Positions 46,205 through 59,567 of a DNA stretch of 64,000 nucleotides are shown piece by piece. The notes beneath the pieces were generated by a model. It did not search any database. It worked only from the letters and a program-made list of their open reading frames with translations, and was not told where the DNA came from. A program made the position numbers and the translations under genes. The first letter of the stretch is position 1; every line of letters starts with the position of its first letter. Origin of the DNA: Hydrogenimonas thermophila. Its GTDB lineage: Bacteria; Campylobacterota; Campylobacteria; Campylobacterales; Hydrogenimonadaceae. The DNA lies in NCBI RefSeq assembly GCF_900115615.1, contig NZ_FOXB01000006.1, forward strand, positions 21,607 to 85,606, written 5' to 3'.

Positions 46205-47355
46205 GTGAAAATTTACCGAATTGACAAACCAAATGATGCAAAAACTGCTCTTAAACTGCTAGGCTCTGATAAAGGCGGGGTTGCCATTATGTCTAAAAAG
46301 ATGGATACACATCTTTTTGTAATAAAAGATATATCAGCAGGAGCTGCAAATATTTTAAAGCAGGATTGCTTGTCTATAGGAGCTGAGCTTGCAGTTCCAA
46401 CTGGTGTGGTTACATGCAGTAAATCTCATTATGATGCTATTTTAATAGGCACAAAACGTCAGTTAGAATTTCTGGCAAGAAAAGAGAAGGCTCAGCCTTT
46501 TGGGTTGAAAAAGTTAGCAAAAAAACTTGAAGACTTTTTAAAAGAGTCAAAATTTAAGACTAAAATTATGGGTATTATCAATGCCAATGACGATAGTTTT
46601 TATCCTGGCAGTCGTTATCTTGAAAAAAGTGCTGTTGAAGCTATTGAGAATATGATCGAAGATGGTGCTGATATTATTGACATAGGAGCTGTATCTTCTC
46701 GTCCGGGAAGTGAACCTGTAACATCCCAAGAGGAGTTAAGAAGGCTAAAACCTATTATTGACACTATAAAGCAAGAAAAGTTATATGACAAAGCAATATT
46801 TAGTATCGACTCTTACTCTTTAGAGGCAATAGCATATGCTTTGGAGAGCGGTTTTTCTATTGTTAATGATATTACAGGAATGCAAAACAGCAAGCTTGGT
46901 GAGTTGGCAAAGTCATATGGTGCAACATATATTATAATGCATATGCAAGGAACTCCAGAGACGATGCAAAAAAATCCTCATTATGATAATGTTATTTTAG
47001 ATATTGATGCTTTTTTTGAAGATCGTATAGAAAGAGCATTGGAAATTGGCTTTAAAATAGAAGACTTAGTACTTGATGTAGGGATAGGCTTTGGTAAAAC
47101 GCTGGAACACAATTTGATGTTACTTAAAAACTTAAAGCATTTCAGACATTTTGGATGTGAAGTGTTAATAGGTGCCAGCCGAAAATCTATGATTCATAAA
47201 ATAGTTCCGACACCAGTAGAAGAGCGTCTGCCTGGTACTCTTGCAATTCATTTAGAAGCTATTAGAAGAGGTGCATCAATAGTTCGTTGCCATGATGTCA
47301 AAGAGCATAAACAGGCAATAAAAGTTTATGAAGCTATAGAAGAGGGGAGTGTGTT

Positions 47356-47359
<4 letters not shown>
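46205..47359 (+). CDS. folP: Dihydropteroate synthase
   Basis: FolP joins p-aminobenzoate to dihydropterin pyrophosphate in folate synthesis and is the sulfonamide target. The 384 residues include a phylum-specific N-terminal extension of about 115 residues before the catalytic barrel. The barrel starts with IMGIINANDDSFYPGSRY near 119-136. Later motifs are DIGAVSSRPGSE, VNDITGM, and LIGASRKS. The start is a GTG with GAGGG upstream. It overlaps the next gene by 4 bases. Confidence 0.95.
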
Positions 47360-50632
<3,273 letters not shown>

Positions 50633-51408
50633 TTCTATTGCTATTGGTAATTTTGACGGAATGCATTTAGGGCATAAAGCTCTTTTTGAAAAGCTTACTC
50701 AAAATGGTGGAATTGTTGTTATTGAGCATTTTCGTGCTACTCTTACTCCTCATATCTATCGTACTTTTTTTACCGACTTGCCTATATTTTTTTATGATTT
50801 TGAGTTTATACGGCAAATGTCCCCTGAAGCTTTTGTTAAAAAGCTGGTTATCGACTTTCCAAAACTTAGCCGCATTGTAGTAGGAGATGATTTTCTTTTT
50901 GGATTAAACAGAAGTGGTAATACAGAGTCTCTTAAAAAACTTTTTTGTGGTGAAGTGATAGTCATAAAAGAGGTAAAGTTAAAAGAACAACCTATACATT
51001 CACGTTTTATTCGCAAGCTGATTGAATCAGGTGAACTAGATAGAGCCAATAGTATGTTAGGAAGAGTTTATGAAATTTGGGGTGAAGTAGTTTCAGGGCA
51101 GGGGATCGGCAAAGAGAAGCTTGTTCCAACCATCAATTTATCTACTGGCAAATTTTTACTTCCAAAGCCGGGAGTATATGCTACTGAAACTTCTATTGCT
51201 GGTAAGTACTTTGCTTCTGTAACATTTGTAGGTCATAGAGTTACTACTGATGGAAATTTTAGTATAGAGACACATATTATAGACAAAAATTTATCTGATA
51301 TTAGAGGAAAAGTCTCTATTAGATGGAATAGATACATTCGTAGAAACAGAAAGTTTGACTCTCTTGATGACCTAAAAAAGCAAATTTTAAAAGATATAGA
51401 GGTTGCTT

Positions 51409-52122
51409 GTGAAAAGAGATAATATATTTGTAAAACCAATTGAAAAACATTTTGAGTTTGATGAACAGGTTGCTGCAGTTTTTGATGATATGATTGAGCG
51501 TTCTGTTCCATTTTATCGACAAAATATAGAGTTAATTGTTAATCTACTGCTTAGACGAATCAAGAAGGAAATGCATATTGTAGATTTGGGCTCTTCAACT
51601 GGCTCTATGTTAATTGAATTGGCTAGAAGATGCAGTGAAGATGTAACTTTTACAGGTATTGATAATGCTTCTGCTATGGTAGAGTTGGCACAAAAAAAAG
51701 CTAAGGCTTTTGATATAAAAGTAGATTTTATTTGTGGTGATATTTTAAAAGTTGATTTTAGTGGTGCCGATATAATACTTTCAAACTATACATTGCAGTT
51801 TATTCGTCCTATAGTTAGAAAAGATGCAGTACAAAAAATTTATGATTCGCTCAATAGTGGTGGAATGTTTATATGCAGTGAAAAGGTATTGATGCAAAAT
51901 AGTTGGTTAAATAAGCAAATCATTGATATATATTACGACTATAAGCAGCAGCAGGGTTACAGCAAAAGTGAAATTATGCAAAAAAGAGAAGCTTTAGAGA
52001 ATGTTTTAATTCCTTATACTATTGAAGAGAATTTTTTAATGTTTAAGTCTTGTGGATTTAAAAGTTGTGAAACTATTTTTCAATGGGGTAATTTTGTAAC
52101 TATGGCAGCATTTAAAAGTTGA
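51409..52122 (+). CDS. cmoA: Carboxy-S-adenosylmethionine synthase
   Basis: CmoA makes carboxy-SAM from SAM and prephenate, the donor for 5-oxyacetyl-uridine at tRNA wobble positions. The protein is 237 residues from a GTG at 51409 with GAGG 6 bases upstream. The opening FEFDEQVAAVFDDMIERSVPFY and motif I VDLGSSTGSM near 59-68 are characteristic; LSNYTLQFI follows. The partner gene cmoB is not in the window. It converges on the chemoreceptor gene at 52140. Confidence 0.9.
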   Translation: MKRDNIFVKPIEKHFEFDEQVAAVFDDMIERSVPFYRQNIELIVNLLLRRIKKEMHIVDLGSSTGSMLIELARRCSEDVTFTGIDNASAMVELAQKKAKAFDIKVDFICGDILKVDFSGADIILSNYTLQFIRPIVRKDAVQKIYDSLNSGGMFICSEKVLMQNSWLNKQIIDIYYDYKQQQGYSKSEIMQKREALENVLIPYTIEENFLMFKSCGFKSCETIFQWGNFVTMAAFKS

Positions 52123-52139
52123 CTGGTAGAGCCGCCAAT

Positions 52140-53612
52140 TTAGGCGACTTCTTCCCAGTTAACTTCAGGATTGGCTTCTCTAACCATTTTATGAATAAGC
52201 TCAAATAGTTGATTACTTGCTTTTTCCATTTCAAGGAAGTTTTTAACAAGTTTAGGACGATTTTCTGGTGTAAGACAGTTATGTGTTTTTGCACAAGGTA
52301 TAGTTTGAAGTACCATTTCATGTACTTTTTCATGTGGTTTTTCCATAGCTTTGTATGAAGGAGTATGACTAAACAACTCTTTACCTGTTGTATCATACCA
52401 TTTTCCAAGTCTGCAACTATGGTGATCAGAAAATTCAATAACTTTGTCTTCATTTTCATTTAGTACAGTAATATATGCATTTGACTTAAAGATAATATGA
52501 TCAACTTTAATCAGTGTACCAAAGAGTGAATCACGAATAAACTTAGCCTCTTTTGCAGACTCATCTGTTTTTTGTGTAAATTGCTCAAGTGTACTTTCAA
52601 ATCTATTAATATCATCTTGAGAGTTTGTTGCTATAGAAGATATTTCTTCAGAGTTAGATTGAATATCATTTGACTCTTGCTGTAATGTTTGAATAGTAAT
52701 GGCAATCTCTTGCGTAGCTTTTTGCGTTCTTTCTGCAAGTTTCCTAACTTCATCTGCAACGACAGCAAACCCTCTACCATGCTCTCCTGCTCTTGCAGCT
52801 TCAATTGCTGCGTTTAGTGCAAGCAAGTTTGTTTGATCAGCAATATCTTTAATAAGGTTTACAATAGCTGAAATTTCACCAGTACGTTCATTTAGTGAAA
52901 TAATAGCTTCATTGGAGTGAGAAATGAGCTGTATTAATTGATCTAAACTGCTAACAATAGCACGAACTGTTTCTCGGCTTTTAGCTGCTTCTTCAGCTGT
53001 TTCAGCAGTATTTTTCTGAATACGCTCAAGTAGAACAGAGTTTTTAGTAATATCATTTTGTATGATTCTGAGTCCAGAAGCTACACCACCAGTCTCTTTT
53101 TCAAACTCTCTGCTTAACTCTCCACGCATTTTTGTTTTAAATGATTCTGCTATAGATCTGATTGCAGTATTAAGGTGAGGAACAGATGCACGGAAGTCAC
53201 CTTTATAACCACCAATAAATAGTATGCGGTAAGTTCTTCCTTCATTTGCTGCATCAATTGAAGCACGTATATCTCTCATCATCTGTTCTACCTGATCCAG
53301 CATATCATTAATTCCCCATGCTACACCTTGTAAAACGTGATCATCTGGAATGTTTGTAATTCGATCTGAAAGTTCACCGTTACCTGCTTTTGCCAATACA
53401 TCACGTATTTGTCTTATGAGAGGATCTTGAAAAATCTTTTCACAGGCACCACTTTGATTGGATGGAATAAATAATCCTCCTATAGAAAGGACTCCTATGA
53501 CAGCACCTGGAATATAAGCACCAGTTACCAAAAGATAGACAGCAGCACCTAATGCTGTTATAAGAAACAGTAAGGTCTGCTTATTGCTGAAGGCCGAGTA
53601 TAAGCTCGTCAT
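52140..53612 (-). CDS. CetA-like energy-taxis receptor with CZB zinc domain
   Basis: The 490-residue receptor has two adjacent membrane helices (about 13-30 and 34-50) and almost no periplasmic loop, then a HAMP-like segment and the chemoreceptor signalling hairpin ([20 protein letters not shown] near 259-278). The C-terminus is a CZB domain: His372, [10 protein letters not shown] with Cys400, and PHEKVH (His427, His431). Cys440 and Cys446 follow. A receptor without its own sensor domain beside a separate PAS protein is the CetA/CetB layout of C. jejuni, where the PAS partner senses redox through FAD. AAAGGAG precedes the ATG. Confidence 0.85.
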   Translation of the reverse strand: MTSLYSAFSNKQTLLFLITALGAAVYLLVTGAYIPGAVIGVLSIGGLFIPSNQSGACEKIFQDPLIRQIRDVLAKAGNGELSDRITNIPDDHVLQGVAWGINDMLDQVEQMMRDIRASIDAANEGRTYRILFIGGYKGDFRASVPHLNTAIRSIAESFKTKMRGELSREFEKETGGVASGLRIIQNDITKNSVLLERIQKNTAETAEEAAKSRETVRAIVSSLDQLIQLISHSNEAIISLNERTGEISAIVNLIKDIADQTNLLALNAAIEAARAGEHGRGFAVVADEVRKLAERTQKATQEIAITIQTLQQESNDIQSNSEEISSIATNSQDDINRFESTLEQFTQKTDESAKEAKFIRDSLFGTLIKVDHIIFKSNAYITVLNENEDKVIEFSDHHSCRLGKWYDTTGKELFSHTPSYKAMEKPHEKVHEMVLQTIPCAKTHNCLTPENRPKLVKNFLEMEKASNQLFELIHKMVREANPEVNWEEVA

Positions 53613-54090
53613 AACTCACTCCTTTTTCTTCTAAAATTTTATTTAATAGTCTTCCAGACGCTTCCATTCCACCTCGTCTCTCTTCCTCTATTAATTGTGC
53701 ATATAGCGGTTTAATAACATCTAAGGCTCTTGCACTTGGCTTTCTTCGTACTGAATGGTAGTCCCGTGGATTTCCCTGTGGATCTGTTGTTACAGTTACG
53801 TTTGCAAATACCCAGTAGAATGACCCATCTTTACAAAGATTTTTTACATATGCAAAAATCTCTTGTTTATTTTGAATTCGTTCCCAAAGAAGTTTAAAGA
53901 CTATTTTTGGCATATCTGGATGTCGTAAAATAGAGTGAGGTGCTCCTAATAGTTCATTTTCTTCATAACCAGATATTTTTATAAAAATTTTGTTGCCGTA
54001 AATAATACGACCTTTAAGGTCTGTTTTGGAGACGATAAAATCATCTTCATTCAAAACCTTTTCATTATTTATTGGGGTTGGCCGTCGCAT
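53581..54090 (-). CDS. CetB-like PAS sensor protein
   Basis: The 169-residue soluble protein is an Aer-type PAS domain: [19 protein letters not shown] near 18-36, [14 protein letters not shown] near 49-62, and the strand with [14 protein letters not shown]. This pattern (H-P-D-M-P plus the W-V-F-A-N strand) is typical of FAD-binding PAS domains of Aer and CetB. A C-terminal helix extends about 45 residues. AAAGGAGGG precedes the ATG. It overlaps the receptor gene by 32 bases, so the two should be made together and signal as one energy-taxis unit. Confidence 0.85.
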   Translation of the reverse strand: MRRPTPINNEKVLNEDDFIVSKTDLKGRIIYGNKIFIKISGYEENELLGAPHSILRHPDMPKIVFKLLWERIQNKQEIFAYVKNLCKDGSFYWVFANVTVTTDPQGNPRDYHSVRRKPSARALDVIKPLYAQLIEEERRGGMEASGRLLNKILEEKGVSYDELILGLQQ

Positions 54091-55154
54091 AAACCCTCCT
54101 TTACCTTTTCTTTTATTAGAGATGTAATAAAAGATTTTACATCTATGTAACTGAATAACTCTTTAAAATTATTAATGCGGCCACCGCTTGCATTGGGGTG
54201 TCCACCACCACCTGCAAGAGTAGATGCAATTTCACTTACATCAGCTTTATTATTACTTCTTAAGCTTATAGAACCATTTGGTGAAACATTCAATATAAAG
54301 TCAATATCTGGATTTGCAACCAAAAATGCATTCCCAATTACTGATATATTTGGTATACCATAAGTTAAAATACCTATTTTATCTTTATAGTATATTTTTA
54401 ATTCCTCTTTTTTATCAGTAAGTAGATCTGTAAGATAATCAGCAACAAGATTATCTAAGGTATTATCGTCTCTTTTTTCTGCAAAAAATGATTTTTTAAT
54501 TTTATGCATTGAGTTATCAAGTTTTATATGAGCATCCTCTTCATCTATTAAGTTATTAGCTGATGCAATCATATGAAATTTGTGTTCTCTGTCTTTGTCA
54601 TCAAATAGTGTTCTTCCAACTTCTCTTGATGATGCTATAGCACCCATCAACACTTTTCCAAACTCAAACCCTTTTTCATCTATGAGCCAAATATCAATTG
54701 CATTGATTGCATCTATTAAAGATTTATATTCAACTATTGTTTTGCACTCAAATGTATCGATTAACCAATCATATGTGATTTTTGTAGCACTTCGTGATGT
54801 ATCAAGATAATACCAAGAAAATTTTGCAGCTGAATCTTTACCACTTCCATGATGATCGAGCAGTTGTACCTGAATTTTTATATTGCCTTTTAAATTTTGT
54901 AATTTTTCAATCTGTTCTTCTATATATGAACACTGCTGTATAGAGAGATTTAAATCTGTAATAAGCAGTAGTATCGATTTTGCATTGTCCAGTAACATTT
55001 GATCAAAAAACAGTTTTAATCTACCTGTTATTTCATCACCATAATTACTATTTTGGAATACTATTTTTTTAAAACATTTAGATGTAAGAAACTGACAAGC
55101 ATAGCCGTCTAAGTCTGTATGTGATAAATGATAAACTGAATCTATCTGTTCCAA
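54069..55154 (-). CDS. DHH-family phosphoesterase
   Basis: The 361-residue protein has the DHH catalytic domain (SHTDLDGYA near 11-19, TDLNLS near 66, LLDHHGSGKD at 98-107) and the C-terminal DHHA1 substrate domain with GGGGHPNASGG near 317-327. The family includes nanoRNase/pAp phosphatases and cyclic-dinucleotide phosphodiesterases. No membrane or GGDEF part is attached, so it resembles the NrnA type. The start is a TTG with AAGGAAAAG upstream. It lies between flhA and the CetB-like gene, overlapping the latter by 22 bases. Confidence 0.85.
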   Translation of the reverse strand: MEQIDSVYHLSHTDLDGYACQFLTSKCFKKIVFQNSNYGDEITGRLKLFFDQMLLDNAKSILLLITDLNLSIQQCSYIEEQIEKLQNLKGNIKIQVQLLDHHGSGKDSAAKFSWYYLDTSRSATKITYDWLIDTFECKTIVEYKSLIDAINAIDIWLIDEKGFEFGKVLMGAIASSREVGRTLFDDKDREHKFHMIASANNLIDEEDAHIKLDNSMHKIKKSFFAEKRDDNTLDNLVADYLTDLLTDKKEELKIYYKDKIGILTYGIPNISVIGNAFLVANPDIDFILNVSPNGSISLRSNNKADVSEIASTLAGGGGHPNASGGRINNFKELFSYIDVKSFITSLIKEKVKEGLCDGQPQ

Positions 55155-55171
55155 TATCTTTTCCTTATTAT

Positions 55172-57367
55172 TTAAATTTCAATTTCAATACTTCCAAGAA
55201 CTTCAAAGTTTGCATTTGGATCTATCTCTGCGTGGCTTAATACCACTATATCTAATCCAAAACGTTCAAAAATCTCTGCAAGAGGTTTGCGAAGAAGTGG
55301 ATCAACAATCAATATAACAGGTGCAATACCTTTTTGCAGAATTTTTTGTGCTTCCTGACTAATTGTTTCTACCACTTTATTAATTTGACCTACATTAAGC
55401 AGTAGTTGTCTTCCTGATTCATTATCTCTTAAATGATTAAGCATAACTTGTTCTGTGGCAGTATTTAGTGTTAATAATTTAATAGTGCCATTTTCATCTT
55501 TATAAAGACTTGTGATGATACGTGAAAGTCTGGCACGAACCTGTTCTACAATTATATCAACATTTTTTGTATATTCTGCTACATCAGCTATGGTTTCAAG
55601 AATTGTAACCATATCTTTTATTGGAATCTGCTCATGCAATAGCTGTTTTAAGACACGTTGAATTAGACCAAGTGAAGCGACTTTTAGTGTATCGTCTACA
55701 ACAACTTGATAATCTTTTTTGAGTTTTTCCAGTAGAGATTGAACTTCTTGTCGAGTCAATAACTCTTCTGCATGTTTTTTAACCAGTTCACTCATGTGTG
55801 TTGATATAACTGTTGCCGGGTCAATAACAGTATATCCTTTTATGATGGCTTCTTCTTTTTTGTCAGCATCAATCCATATTGCATCTAGACCAAAGGCAGG
55901 CTCTTTTGTATGTATACCGTCTATCTCTTCTGTTGCCATACCACTATTCATTGCTAAAAATTTATCGGCATAAATTTCGCCACTGCCTATCTCTACACCT
56001 TTAAGTAAGATTTGGTATATATTTGGAGGTAGTTGTAGATTATCTCTTATTCGAACTTGCGGCATTAAAAATCCATAGTCAGCAGCAATTTTTCGCCGCA
56101 TACTTCTAATTCTTTCTAGTAAATCTCCTCCTCGACTGCCATCAGCAAGTTTTATAAGCTGGTATCCAAGATCAAGCTCAAGCATTTCAACTTTTAAAAT
56201 ATCATTTAAAGCAGCCTCTTCATCAACTTTTTTTGCTTCTTCCCGCTGTGCACTCTTTTCTTCAGTTGCAGAGCCAGATTCAGCTGTCTGCTCAGCTCCT
56301 GCTGAAGCTGTTTTACCAGATGAGAGTGGTAATCCTCCAAAAATTCCAAGACCATCTTTTTGTCTTCTAATTAGGTATCCAAGACCTAGGAAAATAAAAG
56401 CGACAAAGGAGAGAGGAATTGTTGGAAGACCTGGAACCAAAGCAAACATAAAGAGTATAAAACCAACTACAAACAGAGTTCTGTACTCTTTCATTAATTG
56501 GTTTATGGCACCTTCTGCAAAGTTTTTTTCTTCATCTTTACTTGCACGTGTTATGATGATACCAGTAGCTGTTGATAGGATCAATGCAGGAATTTGAGAT
56601 ACAAGACCATCACCAATAGTTAATATGGTAAATACTCTTGCCGAATCTGAAAGAGACATATCATGTTGAAACATTCCAATAAGTAGACCGCCAATAATAT
56701 TGACTATTGTAATAATAATGCCGGCAACTGCATCACCTTGTACAAATTTACTAGAACCATCCATTGCACCATAAAAGCTTGCTTCTTGTATGATTGCTTG
56801 TCTTCGCTCTTTTGCAGTATTTTCATCTATTAAACCAGCATTTAAATCTGCATCTATTGCCATCTGTTTACCTGGCATAGCATCAAGTGTAAAACGTGCA
56901 GAAACTTCAGCAACCCTTGTTGAACCTTTTGTAATGACCATAAAGTTAATAAGTACAATAATTACAAAAACTATGGTACCAATTACATAGTTTCCTCCAA
57001 CAACAAACTCTCCAAAGCTTGTAATTATGTCACTTACTGCGTCAGGACCTTCATGCCCTTTTGATAAAATCATACGAGTTGTTGCTATGTTAAGAGAGAG
57101 TCTATAGAGTGTAATTAATAGTATTAAAGTTGGAAAAGTAGTAAAGTCTGTCGGTTTTTCTATAAAAATTGAGATAAGAATCATCAAAACAGATATGGCA
57201 ATAGAAAGAGTCAAGCACATATCAAGAACTGGACTAGGAAGAGGTACAATGATAATTGCTAAAATAGCAACTATCAGACCTACAATTGTTAAATCTTTCG
57301 CACTAGCGATAGTTTCAAGTAATGGTATTGCTCTCTGAAGAAGTCTGAAACGTGTCGCTTTTGCCAA
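55172..57367 (-). CDS. flhA: Flagellar biosynthesis protein FlhA
   Basis: FlhA forms the nonameric export gate of the flagellar type III system. The 731-residue protein has about eight membrane helices in the first 340 residues, including [20 protein letters not shown] and the conserved cytosolic loop [20 protein letters not shown], and a large cytosolic C-terminal ring domain from about 390. A TTG serves as start with AAGG upstream. It is in the flhA-rrf2 / rpsO arrangement known from C. jejuni. No other flagellar genes are in the window. Confidence 0.97.
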   Translation of the reverse strand: MAKATRFRLLQRAIPLLETIASAKDLTIVGLIVAILAIIIVPLPSPVLDMCLTLSIAISVLMILISIFIEKPTDFTTFPTLILLITLYRLSLNIATTRMILSKGHEGPDAVSDIITSFGEFVVGGNYVIGTIVFVIIVLINFMVITKGSTRVAEVSARFTLDAMPGKQMAIDADLNAGLIDENTAKERRQAIIQEASFYGAMDGSSKFVQGDAVAGIIITIVNIIGGLLIGMFQHDMSLSDSARVFTILTIGDGLVSQIPALILSTATGIIITRASKDEEKNFAEGAINQLMKEYRTLFVVGFILFMFALVPGLPTIPLSFVAFIFLGLGYLIRRQKDGLGIFGGLPLSSGKTASAGAEQTAESGSATEEKSAQREEAKKVDEEAALNDILKVEMLELDLGYQLIKLADGSRGGDLLERIRSMRRKIAADYGFLMPQVRIRDNLQLPPNIYQILLKGVEIGSGEIYADKFLAMNSGMATEEIDGIHTKEPAFGLDAIWIDADKKEEAIIKGYTVIDPATVISTHMSELVKKHAEELLTRQEVQSLLEKLKKDYQVVVDDTLKVASLGLIQRVLKQLLHEQIPIKDMVTILETIADVAEYTKNVDIIVEQVRARLSRIITSLYKDENGTIKLLTLNTATEQVMLNHLRDNESGRQLLLNVGQINKVVETISQEAQKILQKGIAPVILIVDPLLRKPLAEIFERFGLDIVVLSHAEIDPNANFEVLGSIEIEI

Positions 57368-57377
57368 AAATCAAACC

Positions 57378-57782
57378 TTAGTTATCTAAAATATCTTTTA
57401 GTGTTAAATTTTCTAAAAATCCATCAATTTTATTCTGTAATCTGTTTAAAAAAGGCCAGATTACACAAGAATTTGCACGATCACCTGGACAACACTCCTG
57501 TGAAGGAGAACAGTCAAATACTGAAGGATTTTTTCCTTCAGCAGCTTTAATTACCTCTATAATTGAAATCTCATCAAAACGTTTATTCAGAGCAAAGCCT
57601 CCTTTTGCACCTTTGTATGAGATCAAAATTCCATTTTTTGCTAAGTTTTGTAATACTTTTGCTAAAAAACTTTTTGATATATCAAGCTGTTTTGAAAGGG
57701 TTTCAACATCTTTTGGTTCACCCCCTTCACCTATTAATGCTAATGACAGCAGTGCATATTCACTTGCTCTAGTTAGTAACAT
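57378..57782 (-). CDS. Rrf2-family transcriptional regulator with three- or four-cysteine cluster site
   Basis: The 134-residue regulator has an N-terminal winged helix (ASEYALLSLALIG, DISKSFLAKVLQNLAKNGIL, GAKGGFAL) and a C-terminal cysteine loop FDCSPSQECCPGDRANSC near 93-110. The spacing resembles the Fe-S site of IscR, NsrR and RsrR proteins, so it probably senses iron-sulfur status, nitric oxide or redox. GGGGGAAAC precedes the ATG. It sits between flhA and the divergent rpsO. Its targets are unknown. Confidence 0.88.
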   Translation of the reverse strand: MLLTRASEYALLSLALIGEGGEPKDVETLSKQLDISKSFLAKVLQNLAKNGILISYKGAKGGFALNKRFDEISIIEVIKAAEGKNPSVFDCSPSQECCPGDRANSCVIWPFLNRLQNKIDGFLENLTLKDILDN

Positions 57783-57847
57783 AGTTTCCCCCTATGTAAT
57801 GTTAAGGTAATTTTATTCAATTTAATGTAAATCTTTGCTTTTTTATG

Positions 57848-57853
57848 TATAAT
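57848..57853 (+). promoter_or_regulatory. rpsO: -10 element of rpsO
   Basis: TATAAT preceded by TTTTATG lies 53 bases before the rpsO start, with a T-rich stretch upstream (TTTGCTTTTT). This is a strong vegetative promoter match for the phylum. Confidence 0.6.
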
Positions 57854-57906
57854 TGCGACTCTTTTATGCTAAACATAAAAGAAATAAACCAATCAGGAGG
57901 TCAGAA

Positions 57907-58179
57907 ATGGCTTTGGATTCGGCTAAGAAGCTAGAAATCATTAAACAATTCGGACGTGGTGAGAATGATACAGGTTCTCCAGAAGTACAGATAGCACTTT
58001 TAACAGAGCGTATTAAATATCTGACTGAGCATCTTAAAGAGAATAAAAAAGATCACTCTTCAAGACTTGGACTTTTAAAGCTTGTTGGACAACGCAAAAG
58101 ATTACTTCGCTATCTTAAAAAGAAAAATTATGAAGGTTATACTAAGCTAATTGCTGCACTTGGTATAAGAGATAAATAA
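57907..58179 (+). CDS. rpsO: 30S ribosomal protein bS15
   Basis: The 90-residue basic protein matches bS15: [17 protein letters not shown] near 21-37 and [18 protein letters not shown] near 52-69, which binds 16S rRNA. I use the ATG at 57907 with AGGAGGT at 57896-57902; the open frame upstream would cover the promoter. It is followed by a terminator. The leader might hold the autoregulatory site known for bS15, but I see no clear fold. Confidence 0.98.
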   Translation: MALDSAKKLEIIKQFGRGENDTGSPEVQIALLTERIKYLTEHLKENKKDHSSRLGLLKLVGQRKRLLRYLKKKNYEGYTKLIAALGIRDK

Positions 58180-58187
58180 TTTAAATT

Positions 58188-58217
58188 AAAAGACAATAGC
58201 TTATGCTGTTGTCTTTT
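58188..58217 (+). terminator. rpsO terminator
   Basis: AAAAGACAATAGC (58188-58200) and GCTGTTGTCTTTT (58205-58217) form a 13-base stem with one G-U pair and a TTAT loop, ending in a T-run. This is a standard rho-independent terminator 8 bases after rpsO. Confidence 0.88.
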
Positions 58218-58381
58218 TTATACTTCTGTCTTAATTTCAAATATCTTCACTCCTCTCAATAATATTTATATTCTTTATAATTATAATTGCATAACACTCT
58301 TTAACTTATTACATTTTTTTAATTAAGTAAGCAAATTTAGACTATTTTTATTCATTTTAATTTTATTTAAAGAGTAAAGAG

Positions 58382-58387
58382 TACAAT
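58382..58387 (+). promoter_or_regulatory. -10-like element of the soluble chemoreceptor gene
   Basis: TACAAT lies 55 bases before the start in a 225-base AT-rich gap that otherwise shows nothing recognisable after the rpsO terminator. AAAGGAGG at 58429-58436 is an unusually strong ribosome-binding site for the gene that follows. Confidence 0.4.
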
Positions 58388-58442
58388 CAAATAAGAAGTA
58401 GTTATGTTCAATTATTTTTTTTAATTTAAAAGGAGGTTTTCT

Positions 58443-59534
58443 ATGTCGTTGTTTGGTAATAAGGAGGCAGAAGTTGAAGTAGTGAAACTAAAAGAGGAGA
58501 ATGAACTTTTAAAGCGTAAAATTGAAGAGATGGAGAGAGAATTAAACAGTTATAAAATAAGTGAAAGTGATATAAAAAAAATATCTGCTGAAAATAGGTT
58601 AAAGAGAACTTTAACTGCTATTATGATGAATGGATGCAGCGAAAATCTTTCAGAAGTACAAAATGATATTGCTTATAATTTGACTAAAGTTAATGAAATA
58701 AATATGTTAAATGGTAAAAGTTGTGATATTGTTGATTCATTAAAACAGACTACTGATGCTATGACAAGTACAGTAGATGATATGATGCTTTCAGCAAATC
58801 AGTCTAGAGAGATAGCAGACAATTTAAATGGAAGTGTTGAGGAAATTAGTGGAATTATATCACTTATAAAAGATATTTCTGATCAGACAAATTTATTGGC
58901 TTTAAATGCTGCAATAGAAGCTGCAAGAGCAGGAGAGCATGGACGAGGATTTGCTGTTGTTGCTGATGAAGTAAGAAAACTTGCAGAGCGTACACAAAAA
59001 GCTACAGCTGAAGTTGAAGTTAGTATAAATTTATTAAAACAAAACTCTAGTACTATGTTAGAACAGAGTGAGAAGGTTGAAAAAATTGCTACAAAATCAG
59101 AAATATTTATAAAAGATTTTAAACAAGGTTTTGAAGAGTTAAGTAATAAAAATATAGAGTTAAAAAAAGATACAAAAGCAGTAGTTCAGAGAGTATTTAT
59201 TTCATTAGCAAAATTAGATCATGTAATTTTTAAATTGAATGGATATAAAGCAATATTTAATAATAATTATGAGCTTATGAGTGATCATATGCATTGCAGA
59301 TTTGGAAAATGGGTAAATAGTGATGGAAAAGAGCTTTTTGGTAAAACAAGTGCATATAAAGATATAGAGTTACCTCATAAAACTGTACATAATGCAATAA
59401 ATGATGCTTTAAAATGTATAGAAAAAAGAACCTGTCTAAGCGAAGTAGATTATGTTGAGTCTAAATTTAAAGAGGCTGAAAAAGCTGGAAATGATTTGTT
59501 TAAAATTTTGAATATTATGATTGATGAAGTGTGA
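58443..59534 (+). CDS. Cytosolic chemoreceptor with CZB zinc domain
   Basis: The 363-residue protein has no membrane helix. An N-terminal coiled coil (about 8-55) leads into a short chemoreceptor signalling domain with [20 protein letters not shown] near 147-166, identical in this stretch to the receptor at 52140. The C-terminus is a CZB domain: His260, HMHCRFGKW with Cys285, and PHKTVH (His312, His316). Cys325 and Cys331 keep the same spacing as in the CetA-like receptor. It probably senses zinc availability or oxidants in the cytosol. A promoter overlaps its stop codon, before the next gene. Confidence 0.88.
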   Translation: MSLFGNKEAEVEVVKLKEENELLKRKIEEMERELNSYKISESDIKKISAENRLKRTLTAIMMNGCSENLSEVQNDIAYNLTKVNEINMLNGKSCDIVDSLKQTTDAMTSTVDDMMLSANQSREIADNLNGSVEEISGIISLIKDISDQTNLLALNAAIEAARAGEHGRGFAVVADEVRKLAERTQKATAEVEVSINLLKQNSSTMLEQSEKVEKIATKSEIFIKDFKQGFEELSNKNIELKKDTKAVVQRVFISLAKLDHVIFKLNGYKAIFNNNYELMSDHMHCRFGKWVNSDGKELFGKTSAYKDIELPHKTVHNAINDALKCIEKRTCLSEVDYVESKFKEAEKAGNDLFKILNIMIDEV

Positions 59535-59562
59535 TATAATCCCTCTTCGTAAGAAGAAGGGG
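59532..59562 (+). promoter_or_regulatory. Extended -10 promoter and ribosome-site hairpin before the barrel gene
   Basis: TATAAT at 59535-59540 is preceded by TGA, the stop codon of the upstream receptor gene, which makes a perfect extended -10 (TGnTATAAT). Directly after it CCCTCTTC (59541-59548) pairs with GAAGA and GGG (59553-59561, one bulged A) around a GTAA loop of the GNRA type. The 3' arm contains the AAGGGG ribosome-binding site of the barrel gene. Confidence 0.6.
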
Positions 59563-59567
59563 TTAAA

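Noticed and set aside
52122..52145. Terminator between cmoA and the CetA-like gene
   Set aside because: CGCC/GGCG gives only a 4-base stem around AATTTA with a mismatch beyond; too weak to list.
52112..52459. Leftward 115-codon frame and similar open frames opposite uvrA, polA, ligA and other genes
   Set aside because: They lie on the opposite strand or another frame of clear genes, lack ribosome-binding sites, and have compositions expected of shadows.
55172..57800. Sigma-54 promoter for flhA
   Set aside because: TTGGCA occurs at the flhA start itself but there is no matching downstream GC element at the required spacing.
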